Shown: piece by piece, positions 5,021 through 12,110 of the stretch | Layout of the letters: each line of letters begins with the position of its first letter | Position numbering within the stretch: the stretch's first letter is position 1 | Source: GWC2-45-19 sp964358085 | Lineage (GTDB): Bacteria; Patescibacteriota; Microgenomatia; CAZETR01; Amesbacteraceae | Assembly: GCA_964358085.1 (NCBI GenBank) | Contig: CAYHNU010000017.1 | Location: 1-13,817 of the forward strand | Direction: 5' to 3' | Length of the DNA stretch: 13,817 bases | Translations under genes and position numbers: made by a program | The notes under the pieces: model-generated | Told to the model about the DNA's origin: nothing | Seen by the model: the letters and a program-made list of their open reading frames with translations, nothing else | The model's database searches: none

Positions 5021-5971
5021 ATGGAAAAGAACTTTTTGCCGTTATTGACCGACGAAAAAGCTGAACAGGTATCAACAATTGGCCAACAGGATTGGGTAGT
5101 GATAAAAGCGAATGAGATATATAAATTTCCGGTAATAAAAGGTCCCGGATATATCTCACTACTGACAATAGCATCGATGTTGGGAAATGGAAATGGAATC
5201 CCCAATTGGATACATGAGATGCTAAAAAAAAGAAAACTATTGGGCCAATTATTATATCGGGATGTCAATTATTTAAAAAAGTTGAGATTGAAGATATTTT
5301 TTGACGATTTCAAGTCACCCAAAGTAGACGTTCCCTTTGCTGATTTCTTTGGAGCGGGATTGGGGAAATATGTTCAATATGATTCTCTATATTTAGGAAT
5401 GACCAGTGGATCATTTTATTGCCGGTTTCCAATGATGTTTAAAAAAGAGTGTGTAGTACAACTGGAAAATTTGGGTGATGACGATTTGGTTTTATATGGG
5501 GAAATTTCTTATCACAAGGTGGATAGGTTACCAGATGATTGGAGCTATTTTAGGTCGGATCATAATAATAAAAAAGCCGTGAACAGAGAACCTATTACGA
5601 TATTGGATATTGAAGGCCGAGGTCATTATGTGGGGTGCAGTGTGGCAATAAAAGGGGAAAGTACAAGCAAAAGCCTGACTTTTCTGGAAGGGGATGTAAG
5701 AATGTATATTGATGCTGGGCAACAGCCGGATATTGAGTACACCGGGACAGAAGATTATTTTATGGGAGGATGGTATTTTATAAAAGGCTGTTTTTCGACT
5801 CCTGATCATGGATGTTTGGTCAAGGATTGGTGGGGTCGGAGGATCCAGGCATATCGATTCCATACAGACAAAATTCCTTTTTCTGAGAAAATAAAAATAA
5901 CTTTGGATCATGGAGAGAAAAATGAGGTCCTCGGTGAATATTCGACCGTGGCGTATTGGTATCAGAAATAG
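5021..5971 (+). CDS. DUF2961 / GH172-family enzyme (fructofuranose or arabinofuranose active)
   Basis: 316 residues with the DUF2961 motif order: GPGYISLLTI (41-50), PFADFFGAGLG (105-115), SGSFYCRFPMMF (129-140), GRGHYVG (199-205), FLEGDVRMYID (221-231), TGTEDYF (241-247) and a late DHG (296-298). DUF2961 is now glycoside hydrolase family 172, whose characterised members act on difructose dianhydride I or D-arabinofuranosides. The two family catalytic glutamates are recalled as lying 21 residues apart in the LEGD and TEDYF motifs; Glu223 and Glu244 here have that spacing. There is no signal peptide or membrane segment, so it should be cytoplasmic. It is more AT-rich than its neighbours, which hints at acquisition. 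It starts 1 nt after rpe with its own -10. The substrate is not predictable. Confidence 0.82.
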   Translation: MEKNFLPLLTDEKAEQVSTIGQQDWVVIKANEIYKFPVIKGPGYISLLTIASMLGNGNGIPNWIHEMLKKRKLLGQLLYRDVNYLKKLRLKIFFDDFKSPKVDVPFADFFGAGLGKYVQYDSLYLGMTSGSFYCRFPMMFKKECVVQLENLGDDDLVLYGEISYHKVDRLPDDWSYFRSDHNNKKAVNREPITILDIEGRGHYVGCSVAIKGESTSKSLTFLEGDVRMYIDAGQQPDIEYTGTEDYFMGGWYFIKGCFSTPDHGCLVKDWWGRRIQAYRFHTDKIPFSEKIKITLDHGEKNEVLGEYSTVAYWYQK

Positions 5972-5973
5972 AG

Positions 5974-5982
5974 TGTTAGAAT
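5974..5982 (+). promoter_or_regulatory. Extended -10 (TGTTAGAAT) for the LOG-family gene
   Basis: TG-T-TAGAAT (5/6 in the hexamer) ends 7 nt before ATG 5990 and fits in the 18-nt gap after the GH172 stop. It is the same nonamer as at 5006-5014. Confidence 0.65.
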
Positions 5983-5989
5983 AATAGTA

Positions 5990-6601
5990 ATGCCCGATGG
6001 AATAATTAAAACCGTATCGTGTTTGGGGTTTGCAGACTGCAGATCCGGTGATCAATTGTATACAGATGCACAATTGGTGGGCGAAGCTTTGGCCAAAGCC
6101 GGATATGTAGTAGCCAATGGGGGTGGACCGGGCGTAATGCGGGCCACTACCGAAGGAGCCAAAATGGCGGGCGGACATGTAATCGGGGTGACGTTTTATC
6201 CCAAAGATGTGGCCAATTTTGAAGGCCGGGATGAGAACAACAAATTTGACGAAGAGATCAGAACCGACAATTATTTGGAAAGAACCTTGAAACTTCTGGA
6301 CGTTGGGCAAGCTTACGTAATTTTCCAGGGAGGGACAGGAACTATTTCGGAGTTTGGTATGGCCTGGGGACTAGCCCGACTTTATTTTGGGCATCATAAA
6401 CCGCTAGTTTTATATGGCAAGTTTTGGGAAAAAATTATGGCCACATTCCTAGCTAATATGCGGATGCGGCCGGAAGAATTCCAAGTGTACCGGGTAGTAA
6501 CCTCGCCAGATGAAGTGGTGAAGACGCTGGAACTTTTTGATTTGATGCTGGGACACGGTAATCACGTTTTTAATCCACCCGAAAAATCTTTTCAAAATTA
6601 A
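5990..6601 (+). CDS. LOG-family nucleotide 5'-monophosphate phosphoribohydrolase-like protein
   Basis: 203 residues with the Rossmann-like fold signature of the LOG family, long mislabelled lysine decarboxylase. GGGPGVMRATTEGA spans 44-57, the catalytic Arg is at 98 (YLERTLKLL) and the phosphate-binding GGTGTISE at 114-121 ends in the catalytic Glu121. The usual PGGxGTxxE begins QGG here. Characterised members hydrolyse AMP-type or cytokinin nucleotides to the base and ribose-5-phosphate. Placed between rpe and transketolase, a role in releasing ribose-5-phosphate from nucleotides is attractive but inferred. It has an extended C-terminal tail (about 185-203) without clear motifs. Other LOG-fold proteins bind nucleotides or molybdopterin, so the substrate is open. 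Confidence 0.82.
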   Translation: MPDGIIKTVSCLGFADCRSGDQLYTDAQLVGEALAKAGYVVANGGGPGVMRATTEGAKMAGGHVIGVTFYPKDVANFEGRDENNKFDEEIRTDNYLERTLKLLDVGQAYVIFQGGTGTISEFGMAWGLARLYFGHHKPLVLYGKFWEKIMATFLANMRMRPEEFQVYRVVTSPDEVVKTLELFDLMLGHGNHVFNPPEKSFQN

Positions 6602-6633
6602 CCTAATTTCTAATTGACCTAATTAATCTAAAA
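6602..6633 (+). repeat. CCTAATT-type short repeats before tktN
   Basis: ACCTAATT occurs twice (overlapping the LOG stop codon at its first base and again at 6617-6624), with TCTAATT and TAATCTAA between and after. This is another short-period repeat at a gene boundary. ATTAAT at 6622-6627 has the leaderless 6-nt spacing to ATG 6634 but is a weak -10. Confidence 0.5.
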
Positions 6634-7491
6634 ATGCTAAGTGATGAACAAATCAAAAATTTAGAGTCACGGGCGAATGAAATCCGGCAGGATATTATCA
6701 AGATGCTTCTGGAGGCCGGATCCGGACATTCCGCCGGACCATTGGGGATGGCAGATGTGTTTACGGCTTTGTATTTTGGGGGAGTCTTGAATTACGATCC
6801 CAAAGACCCTTGGAAAGCAGACCGGGACCGGGTGATTTTGAGCAACGGCCATATCTGTCCGGTGTGGTACGCCACTTTGGCACATGCGGGGTTTTTTCCT
6901 CATGACAAACTTCTGACTTTGAGGAAGCTGGGAAGTGGGTTACAAGGACATCCGCATTACCGGGAACTCCCGGGGGTGGAAAATACCGGGGGACCACTGG
7001 GTCAGGGATTATCGCAGGCCATTGGACATGCATTGGCGGCCCGGATGGATGGTCAAAACTGGCATACATTTTGCATGATGAGCGACGGAGAGCTGGATGA
7101 GGGGCAGACCTGGGAAGCCATCATGTTGGCCGGGAAAAACAATCTGCATAATCTGACGGCCATCGTGGACCGGAACAATATTCAGATTGACGGGTTTACG
7201 GAAGATATTATGCCTTTGGAAAACTTGGTGGATAAATGGACGGCGTTTAATTGGTCGGTGATTGAGATAAACGGTCATAATATAGCTGAAATAATTGCGG
7301 CGGTTGAAAAAGCTAAGACTATTTTTGAAAACCCGACGGTAATTATTGCCCACACGATCCCCGGAAAGGGCGTGGGTTTTATGGAAAATAAATTTGAGTG
7401 GCATGGTAAACCACCGACGGCGGAAGAGGCAAAAATCGCGTTACATGAATTGCGGACTCTGGGAGGAAAAATAAGGAGCGAACATGAATAA
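6634..7491 (+). CDS. tktN: Transketolase, N-terminal (thiamine-diphosphate-binding) subunit
   Basis: 285 residues covering the ThDP pyrophosphate-binding half of a split transketolase, which moves two-carbon units between ketose and aldose phosphates in the non-oxidative pentose phosphate pathway. Recognisable parts are GSGHSAGPLGMAD (29-41), SNGH (70-73), GHPHY (105-109), GGPLGQGLSQAIGHALA (119 onward), SDGELDEGQTWEA (150-162) and the NN of DRNNIQIDG (169-177). The first Gly of the canonical GDG is Ser150, while the metal-binding Asp151 is kept. The C-terminal half is encoded next with an 8-nt overlap, indicating coupled translation and a heteromeric enzyme. Split transketolases are usual in archaea and several bacterial groups. 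Lack of the domain fusion also fits 1-deoxyxylulose synthase-like enzymes, but the GHPHY and QGLSQA motifs favour transketolase. Confidence 0.92.
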   Translation: MLSDEQIKNLESRANEIRQDIIKMLLEAGSGHSAGPLGMADVFTALYFGGVLNYDPKDPWKADRDRVILSNGHICPVWYATLAHAGFFPHDKLLTLRKLGSGLQGHPHYRELPGVENTGGPLGQGLSQAIGHALAARMDGQNWHTFCMMSDGELDEGQTWEAIMLAGKNNLHNLTAIVDRNNIQIDGFTEDIMPLENLVDKWTAFNWSVIEINGHNIAEIIAAVEKAKTIFENPTVIIAHTIPGKGVGFMENKFEWHGKPPTAEEAKIALHELRTLGGKIRSEHE

Positions 7492-8464
7492 ATTTTTAAA
7501 TTCCAAATTATTTGATAAAGATGTGGAGCGAGTGCCGACCAGAAATGGATATGGGGAGGCATTAGTTGAGTTGGGGGAGACGAATAAAAATGTAGTGGTG
7601 CTGACGGGAGATTTAAAGGAGAGCACCAGGGCGGAAGAATTTGCTAAAAAATTTCCGGAGAGATTTATTGAGTGTGGAGTGGCGGAGCAAAACATGACGG
7701 GAATTGCGGCGGGACTGGCGGCAGCCGGAAAAATTCCATTTATTTCTTCATATGCGGTATTTTCTCCGGGTAGAAATTGGGATCAATTACGCGTTTCGGT
7801 TTGTTACTCAAACCTCAACGTAAAGATAATAGGAGCTCATACTGGGGTATCGGTGGGCCCGGACGGGGCGACGCATCAAGCGTTGGAAGACATTGCGATT
7901 ACCAGGGTGTTGCCAAACGTGACAGTGGTAGTGCCGTGTGATGCAATGCAAGCAAGGCAGGCAACGCAGGCAATTGCAGGCATTCCAGGCCCATGTTATT
8001 TGCGTCTAACACGCGAAAAAACTCCGATAATAACAACCGTAGAGGCTCCTTTTGAAATTGGGAGGGCGGAAATATTGGCTGAATATGGTCAGGATGCGGC
8101 CATAATTGCTTGCGGGCCGCTGGTGTATCAATCGTTAGTGGCGGCTAAAGAACTGGAAAAAGAGGGAATAAAAGTTAGCGTGGTTAATAATCATACTATC
8201 AAGCCTATGGATGTGGTGATGATTATGAAAGTGGCCAGAAATTGCGGGGCAGTGGTAACGGTGGAAGAACACCAAGTAATGGGCGGAATGGGATCGGCTG
8301 TGGCAGAGGTACTGGCCAAAAACTACCCCATACCTATGGAGATGATCGGTATGCAGGATTGTTTTGGAGAGTCCGGCCAGCCGGAAGAACTACTGGAAAA
8401 ATATGGGATGAGTGTGGTTAAAATAAAAGAAGCTGTTAAAAAAATTATAAGAAGAAAAATATGA
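7484..8464 (+). CDS. tktC: Transketolase, C-terminal (pyrimidine-binding) subunit
   Basis: 326 residues: the PYR domain followed by the transketolase C-domain. The catalytic Glu68 that activates the thiamine ring lies in ECGVAEQNM (63-71). The next landmarks are SSYAVF (88-93), GVSVGPDGATHQALEDIA (111 onward), YLRLTREKTP (about 162-171) and a C-terminal domain with VVTVEEHQVMGGMGSAVAE. The start ATG lies inside the last codons of tktN (GAACATGAATAA), so the two subunits are probably made at matched levels. A second overlap (ATGA) links it to the small membrane protein downstream. With RpiB and RPE it completes pentose-phosphate to triose-phosphate conversion except for transaldolase, which is not in the window. 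Confidence 0.93.
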   Translation: MNKFLNSKLFDKDVERVPTRNGYGEALVELGETNKNVVVLTGDLKESTRAEEFAKKFPERFIECGVAEQNMTGIAAGLAAAGKIPFISSYAVFSPGRNWDQLRVSVCYSNLNVKIIGAHTGVSVGPDGATHQALEDIAITRVLPNVTVVVPCDAMQARQATQAIAGIPGPCYLRLTREKTPIITTVEAPFEIGRAEILAEYGQDAAIIACGPLVYQSLVAAKELEKEGIKVSVVNNHTIKPMDVVMIMKVARNCGAVVTVEEHQVMGGMGSAVAEVLAKNYPIPMEMIGMQDCFGESGQPEELLEKYGMSVVKIKEAVKKIIRRKI

Positions 8465-8757
8465 TGGTTGTCTTAGAAATGCTGCTTGTTACCCCCGGAT
8501 TTTTATGGTTAATGTGGGCTGGGATTTTGGTGGGTATGTTTAAGTTTGTGGGATTGGGGATTATGTTTATTGTTCAGGGTCTGTTGGTTGTGTTTTTGAG
8601 CTATTGGAATCAAAAAAACGGTTTGTCTAGATTTGTGGAAGTGGTAGTGGGGGCGATTTTGCTGGTAACAAATATTATGTTAGTTAGTACTGTTGTGGGA
8701 ATGGGGGGTTATGTGGTGGCCTTGCTTTTGGGGCCAATTGTTTTTATTTATTACTAA
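8461..8757 (+). CDS. Small hydrophobic membrane protein of unknown function
   Basis: 98 residues, almost entirely hydrophobic, with about four predicted membrane helices (roughly 4-20, 22-46, 57-77 and 80-97) and one short polar loop NQKNGLSRF. No family motif is recognised. The start overlaps the tktC stop (ATGA at 8461-8464); a second ATG follows at 8464. Translational coupling to transketolase argues that it is a real gene. It ends TAC TAC-type in a run of aromatic residues, then a 76-nt gap follows. Confidence 0.65.
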   Translation: MMVVLEMLLVTPGFLWLMWAGILVGMFKFVGLGIMFIVQGLLVVFLSYWNQKNGLSRFVEVVVGAILLVTNIMLVSTVVGMGGYVVALLLGPIVFIYY

Positions 8758-8833
8758 TAAGATTAATCTTTAAATTGGCGCATAAAATAAGTTTATTAAT
8801 TGTTTCTAAATAGTTTGAAAGAAGGTGATTTAG
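8758..8833 (+). other. AT-rich gap ending in a near-perfect Shine-Dalgarno
   Basis: AGAAGGTGAT at 8820-8829 matches the anti-SD complement AGGAGGTGAT at 9 of 10 positions and lies 4 nt before ATG 8834. The rest of the gap is AT-rich; a promoter is likely but I cannot pick one with confidence. This leader-dependent start contrasts with the leaderless genes nearby. Confidence 0.6.
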
Positions 8834-9076
8834 ATGGCGGTTAAAAAAACAACAAAAATAATGTCTGGTAAGCAATGTGATATTTGTGGTTGTACGTGCA
8901 GTGGCAAGTGGGCAACGGCCGGGTGGGGACTATTATTAGTCGGAGGCTTGGCTCACATGCTTCCTACTCAAATGGCTCCGCTTTTGGGTTGGTCTTTGTA
9001 CGGAGTGTCTGTACAAATGGCGGTAGGGATATTGTCGGTAGTTCTAGCATTGTATTTTTTATTGGGGAATGAATAA
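8834..9076 (+). CDS. Small membrane protein with an N-terminal cysteine cluster
   Basis: 80 residues. A lysine-rich start is followed by QCDICGCTCSGKW, with Cys15, Cys18, Cys20 and Cys22 in CxxCxCxC spacing, a possible metal or redox site. Two predicted membrane helices follow (about 29-45 and 57-77). No known family is recognised. The strong Shine-Dalgarno 4 nt upstream fixes the start. A +1-frame reading of similar extent exists but lacks this protein-like pattern. The gene ends just before a palindromic repeat that may terminate transcription. Confidence 0.7.
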   Translation: MAVKKTTKIMSGKQCDICGCTCSGKWATAGWGLLLVGGLAHMLPTQMAPLLGWSLYGVSVQMAVGILSVVLALYFLLGNE

Positions 9077-9143
9077 ATAACTCACCCTCTTTCGCCTTCC
9101 CCCTCTCTTAAATTAAGAGAGGGGGATCGAGGAGGTGAGTTAT
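9077..9143 (+). repeat. Palindromic repeat, copy 2 (complete)
   Basis: Outer arms ATAACTCACC (9077-9086) and GGTGAGTTAT (9134-9143) are exact reverse complements. An inner 12-bp perfect stem (9099-9110 with 9114-9125) closes a 3-nt loop. It shares the AAATAACTCACCC left edge and the core with copy 1. The last three bases are the first three of the TATAAT of the aldolase promoter. Confidence 0.85.
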
Positions 9144-9146
9144 AAT
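9141..9146 (+). promoter_or_regulatory. Perfect -10 (TATAAT) for the aldolase gene
   Basis: A consensus TATAAT ends 6 nt before ATG 9153, giving a leaderless start there. It overlaps the right arm of the palindromic repeat. A GTG at 9135, which would extend the ORF, lies upstream of the -10 and would be outside the transcript. Confidence 0.7.
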
Positions 9147-9152
9147 GAATTT

Positions 9153-9905
9153 ATGATGGACGTAAGTAAAATTTCCCGAAATGGGAAAATAATGCTGCTG
9201 GCGTATGACCAGGGGATGGAGCATGGGCCGACGGATTTTAATGATGAAAATGTGGACCCGGAATATATTTGCAAGATAGCCCGCGAGGCGAAAGTGTTTA
9301 CGGGAATAGTGTTTGGGGCGGGAGTAGCAGAGAAGTATTATACGCCGGATTTACCACCATTGGTTTTAAAGTTAAATGGGAAAACCGGATTTCATAAAGG
9401 GGAAGAGCCGGTAAGTTTGCAATTGACTAGTGTGGACAGAGCGATTGAGTTGGGAGCGGCCGCGGTAGGATATACGGTGTATGTGGGAAGCGAACACGAA
9501 GAAGAGATGATGAAGGAATTGTCCCAAATTGCAGGGGAAGCGCATGCCAAAAATTTGCCGGTAGTGGCCTGGATGTATCCGCGGGGAAAACATGTGGAAG
9601 GAAAAGAAACTGATAAAGATGTGGTGGCATATGGAGCCAGAATTGGATTGGAATTAGGAGCGGATATTGTAAAGCTGCCATATACGGGGAGTGTGGAAAG
9701 TTTTGCTTGGGTAGTAAAATCGGCCGGGAAAACCGGAGTGTTGGCACAAGGGGGGGCTAAAAAAGAAGAAGCAGAGTTTCTCAAAGAAGCGGCTGAAATC
9801 ATGTGGGCGGGAGCAATGGGGATGGCGGTAGGCCGCAATATTTGGCAATCTAGCGATCCCATTGGCCTTTCAAAGAAATTGGCCAATGTGATCTTTAAAT
9901 CCTAA
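9153..9905 (+). CDS. fba: Class I fructose-bisphosphate aldolase, DhnA/archaeal type
   Basis: 250 residues (from ATG 9153) of the DhnA-type class I aldolase family, which reversibly cleaves fructose-1,6-bisphosphate to two triose phosphates by a Schiff base. Family landmarks are LAYDQGMEHGP (near the N-terminus), VLKLNGKTG, AVGYTVYVGSE, WMYPRG (Trp140/Tyr142 region), the Schiff-base Lys174 in ADIVKLPYTG, and the phosphate-binding AQGGAK and GMAVGRNIWQ. A longer GTG start at 9135 is disfavoured because it precedes the -10. It heads a run with the AKR-like and PfkB genes. The same fold includes ADH synthase of archaeal aromatic synthesis, but the glycolytic neighbours favour aldolase. Confidence 0.9.
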   Translation: MMDVSKISRNGKIMLLAYDQGMEHGPTDFNDENVDPEYICKIAREAKVFTGIVFGAGVAEKYYTPDLPPLVLKLNGKTGFHKGEEPVSLQLTSVDRAIELGAAAVGYTVYVGSEHEEEMMKELSQIAGEAHAKNLPVVAWMYPRGKHVEGKETDKDVVAYGARIGLELGADIVKLPYTGSVESFAWVVKSAGKTGVLAQGGAKKEEAEFLKEAAEIMWAGAMGMAVGRNIWQSSDPIGLSKKLANVIFKS

Positions 9906-9912
9906 ATACTAA

Positions 9913-10848
9913 ATGATAAACAAGAAAGATTTATCCAAAATAGGAATCGGGACTTGGGGTATGGGGGGATTTGCAACTAAGAACCCTAACAATGACGACG
10001 GCGGTCAAATAAAAGCTCTTAAAACGGCTATTCAAAGAGGCCTGAATTATATTGAAACAAATATGTGGGCAGCGGAGGGCCATGGGGCATGGATATTGTC
10101 TGAAGCAATCAAGGGATCTGGAGTCTCCAGAGACGACCTGTTTATTGTATTTGTGGGATATCCGTACAACGTAGGCACGATTTTCGAACTAGAATCATTA
10201 CTGGACAAATTTCTGAAATTGCTGAACTCAGACTATGTGGATTCATTTCAATCATCTATGAGCACCTACTCAAAATTTGGAGAAGATAAAACCAATGGTT
10301 TTGTCAAAAAGATTCTTCAAAGCGGTAAGGCACGTTTTACCAGTTTTACTAACGGCAATCTTGAAACGATCGAAAAATATAAGAAGGTATTTGAGGACAG
10401 ACTGATTGCCCATGAAGTTTGTTTTAATTTCGAAATTAGGCTTAATGAAGATATGGGAATTACGGATTTTGCCAAGAAATGGGGTATCTTAAATGTTGTC
10501 TATCAGCCGTTAAGAAGAAATAGGACCGCGCTGCAAAATTGGCCATTGCTGGTTAATTTGGCTAAAAAATACAACAAAGCACAAAATCAGATAATATTAA
10601 ATTGGATAATTAGAAAAGGTTTTTTGCCGTTGGTCAAAACGGATAATTTAGACCACTTAGAAGAAAATTTGAAGTCACTGGAATTTGAGATAGACCAAAA
10701 AGATTTTTCTGACATTGATAGCTTTAGAATAGGTAGTGATTTACCTAAGATCGACTGGTCAAGATCTGGAAACGGAAAAATTGATGGAGATGGTATATAT
10801 GTGGATCAGTTGCCAAATATTATTGATGAATTGATTTCAACAATATGA
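9913..10848 (+). CDS. Aldo/keto-reductase-fold protein with a replaced catalytic tetrad
   Basis: 311 residues of the AKR barrel family: GIGTWGMGG near the N-terminus, LNYIETN (44-50), DLFIV, SDYVDSFQ, KARFTSFTNGN, and the C-terminal LVKTDNLDHLEENL that corresponds to the NADPH-binding segment. The tetrad Asp-Tyr-Lys-His is not kept. IDTA is IETN, the Tyr position falls in MWAAEG, the Lys of IxTK is Val in IVFVG, and the His of YQIH is Ser in FQSS. It is therefore either an inactive relative or an enzyme with different chemistry. Composition is about 35-40% GC with little G bias, clearly unlike the aldolase before and the kinase after it, which suggests transfer. It overlaps pfkB by 4 nt (ATGA). 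Confidence 0.82.
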   Translation: MINKKDLSKIGIGTWGMGGFATKNPNNDDGGQIKALKTAIQRGLNYIETNMWAAEGHGAWILSEAIKGSGVSRDDLFIVFVGYPYNVGTIFELESLLDKFLKLLNSDYVDSFQSSMSTYSKFGEDKTNGFVKKILQSGKARFTSFTNGNLETIEKYKKVFEDRLIAHEVCFNFEIRLNEDMGITDFAKKWGILNVVYQPLRRNRTALQNWPLLVNLAKKYNKAQNQIILNWIIRKGFLPLVKTDNLDHLEENLKSLEFEIDQKDFSDIDSFRIGSDLPKIDWSRSGNGKIDGDGIYVDQLPNIIDELISTI

Positions 10849-11825
10849 AGTACGATATTCTATCATTGGGTCCGGCACGGATGGATGTGTTTGTAAAACT
10901 TCCGGATGTGGATGTGGAGGAGGTATGCAGTATTGATCGGAAAAGATGTGTGATTGAACTGGGGTTTGGGGAGAAAATCGGGGTGCGGGGAATAGAGTTT
11001 GCTATCGGAGGGAACACCGGAAATAACGCAGTGGGGCTGACGAGATTGGGACTAAAGGCCGCTATGGTGGGGAGCATGGGAGATAGCTGGACTGACGAAC
11101 GGGCCATTAAAGAATTGCAAAAAGAGGGGATAGATACGCAGTTTATAAAGATTGTGCCGGGTAAAAGTGGATTCGGGGTGGTAATTAATTATCAGGAAGA
11201 GCGGACGATTTTGTCTTATTATCCGGTAGCGGCGGACGGATTCCGGGTAGGAGACGATGTGAGATCAGATTGGATGTATCTAACAACGGCGGGGGAAGAT
11301 TTTGAGGGATTTTATAAGGAGGCGGTAGATTGGGCAGTAAGTCACGGAACAAAAATTGCTTTTAATCCTGGATCCAGGCAGATAAAAATGGGAGTGGAGA
11401 AGCTGATGTTTGCATATAAAAATACTCAAGTGTTGTTTGTGAATCGGGAAGAAGCTGCCAAACTTTTGGGATTGGAAGTGACGGATATTAAAGCATTGCT
11501 CGTAGGGTTACAAAAATTGGGACCGAAAGTGGTGGTGATTACAGACGGGCCGGCGGGGACGTATGCTTATGATGGCACAAAATTCTGGCTGATGCCGATT
11601 GTGGAGGCGCCGGTGGTAGAAAGAACGGGAGCGGGAGACGCTTTCGGGTCGGGTTTTTTGGGGGCATATGTGCAGGGTAAGTCTCTGGATGAATGCCTGA
11701 AGTGGGGCACGGTCAACTCGGCCTCGGTTTTGGGCTACATCGGCCCACAAGCAGGACTTTTGACTGCTGACAAAATGCAAGAGTGGCTAGAAAAGAGCAA
11801 ACATCTTGACATCAAAGCATTTTGA
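10845..11825 (+). CDS. PfkB-family sugar kinase
   Basis: 326 residues of the ribokinase/PfkB family. GGNTGNNAVGLTRLG (about 54-68) is the first signature, VNREEAAKLLG and VVITDGPAGTYAYDG follow, and RTGAGDAFGSGF carries the anion hole and catalytic Asp. An N-terminal insert (about residues 20-48, VDVEEVCSIDRKRC...) resembles that of archaeal-type sugar and nucleoside kinases. The substrate is uncertain: fructose-6-phosphate would complete glycolysis beside aldolase, while ribose or fructose would fit the pentose and GH172 context. The 3' end appears to have been rebuilt by the adjacent toxin-antitoxin insertion: the sequence coding GLLTADKMQEWL recurs downstream at 12533-12568. The final residues HLDIKAF contain the -35 of the antitoxin gene. 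Confidence 0.88.
   Translation: MKYDILSLGPARMDVFVKLPDVDVEEVCSIDRKRCVIELGFGEKIGVRGIEFAIGGNTGNNAVGLTRLGLKAAMVGSMGDSWTDERAIKELQKEGIDTQFIKIVPGKSGFGVVINYQEERTILSYYPVAADGFRVGDDVRSDWMYLTTAGEDFEGFYKEAVDWAVSHGTKIAFNPGSRQIKMGVEKLMFAYKNTQVLFVNREEAAKLLGLEVTDIKALLVGLQKLGPKVVVITDGPAGTYAYDGTKFWLMPIVEAPVVERTGAGDAFGSGFLGAYVQGKSLDECLKWGTVNSASVLGYIGPQAGLLTADKMQEWLEKSKHLDIKAF
11752..11779 (+). repeat. 28-bp direct repeat, left copy (3' end of pfkB)
   Basis: A perfect 28-nt match to 12531-12558, followed by further similarity interrupted mainly at third codon positions. The two copies bracket the antitoxin/VapC cassette at a distance of 779 nt. Confidence 0.9.
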
Positions 11826-11834
11826 TGCTAATAT
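11806..11834 (+). promoter_or_regulatory. Consensus promoter of the second toxin-antitoxin module
   Basis: A perfect TTGACA (11806-11811), a 17-nt spacer ending in an extended TGC, and TAATAT (11829-11834) lie exactly 6 nt before ATG 11841. The -35 is inside the last codons of pfkB. This is the best promoter match on the + strand in the window. Confidence 0.75.
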
Positions 11835-11840
11835 AAACCT

Positions 11841-12110
11841 ATGTTGAAAGTAAGAACTACCGTGGGAATTGCCGACCAGACTCATGAATATTTAATGCTA
11901 AGGGCGATTCGGGAAAGAAGGACCATTGGAGATATTATTGACGAGTTGGCTTTGGTGTCGCAGCCAAGATTGTCTGAAGGTGACTTGGATAGACAAATCG
12001 AGAAAGACCTGGCTTATTTTAGATCGGTGGGCAGAAAGATTAAAAAGGGCGTGAAGAATTGGAATGCGACTAAAATAATCAGAGAGGAAAGGGATCGAGA
12101 TAATGCCTAA
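11841..12110 (+). CDS. vapB: Ribbon-helix-helix-like antitoxin (VapB type)
   Basis: 89 residues. The N-terminal KVRTTVGIADQTHEYLMLRA (residues 3-22) with RTIGDIIDELA (27-37) looks like a ribbon-helix-helix strand plus helices. The long basic, charged C-terminus would bind the toxin. It overlaps the VapC gene by 8 nt, the normal order. It should be leaderless from the strong promoter upstream. Autoregulation by the VapBC complex is expected from the family; no clear operator palindrome was found. The exact antitoxin family is not certain. Confidence 0.75.
   Translation: MLKVRTTVGIADQTHEYLMLRAIRERRTIGDIIDELALVSQPRLSEGDLDRQIEKDLAYFRSVGRKIKKGVKNWNATKIIREERDRDNA

Noticed and set aside
5528..6310. 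Minus-strand 260-codon frame
   Set aside because: Shadow of the GH172 and LOG genes; both + strand proteins have clear family motifs and this one has none.
9135..9152. GTG start for the aldolase, adding six residues
   Set aside because: The GTG precedes a perfect TATAAT and lies in the palindromic repeat; ATG 9153 is at the leaderless distance.
9392..9886. Minus-strand 164-codon frame
   Set aside because: Antisense of the aldolase gene, low-complexity Ala/Ser/Pro content and no domain.
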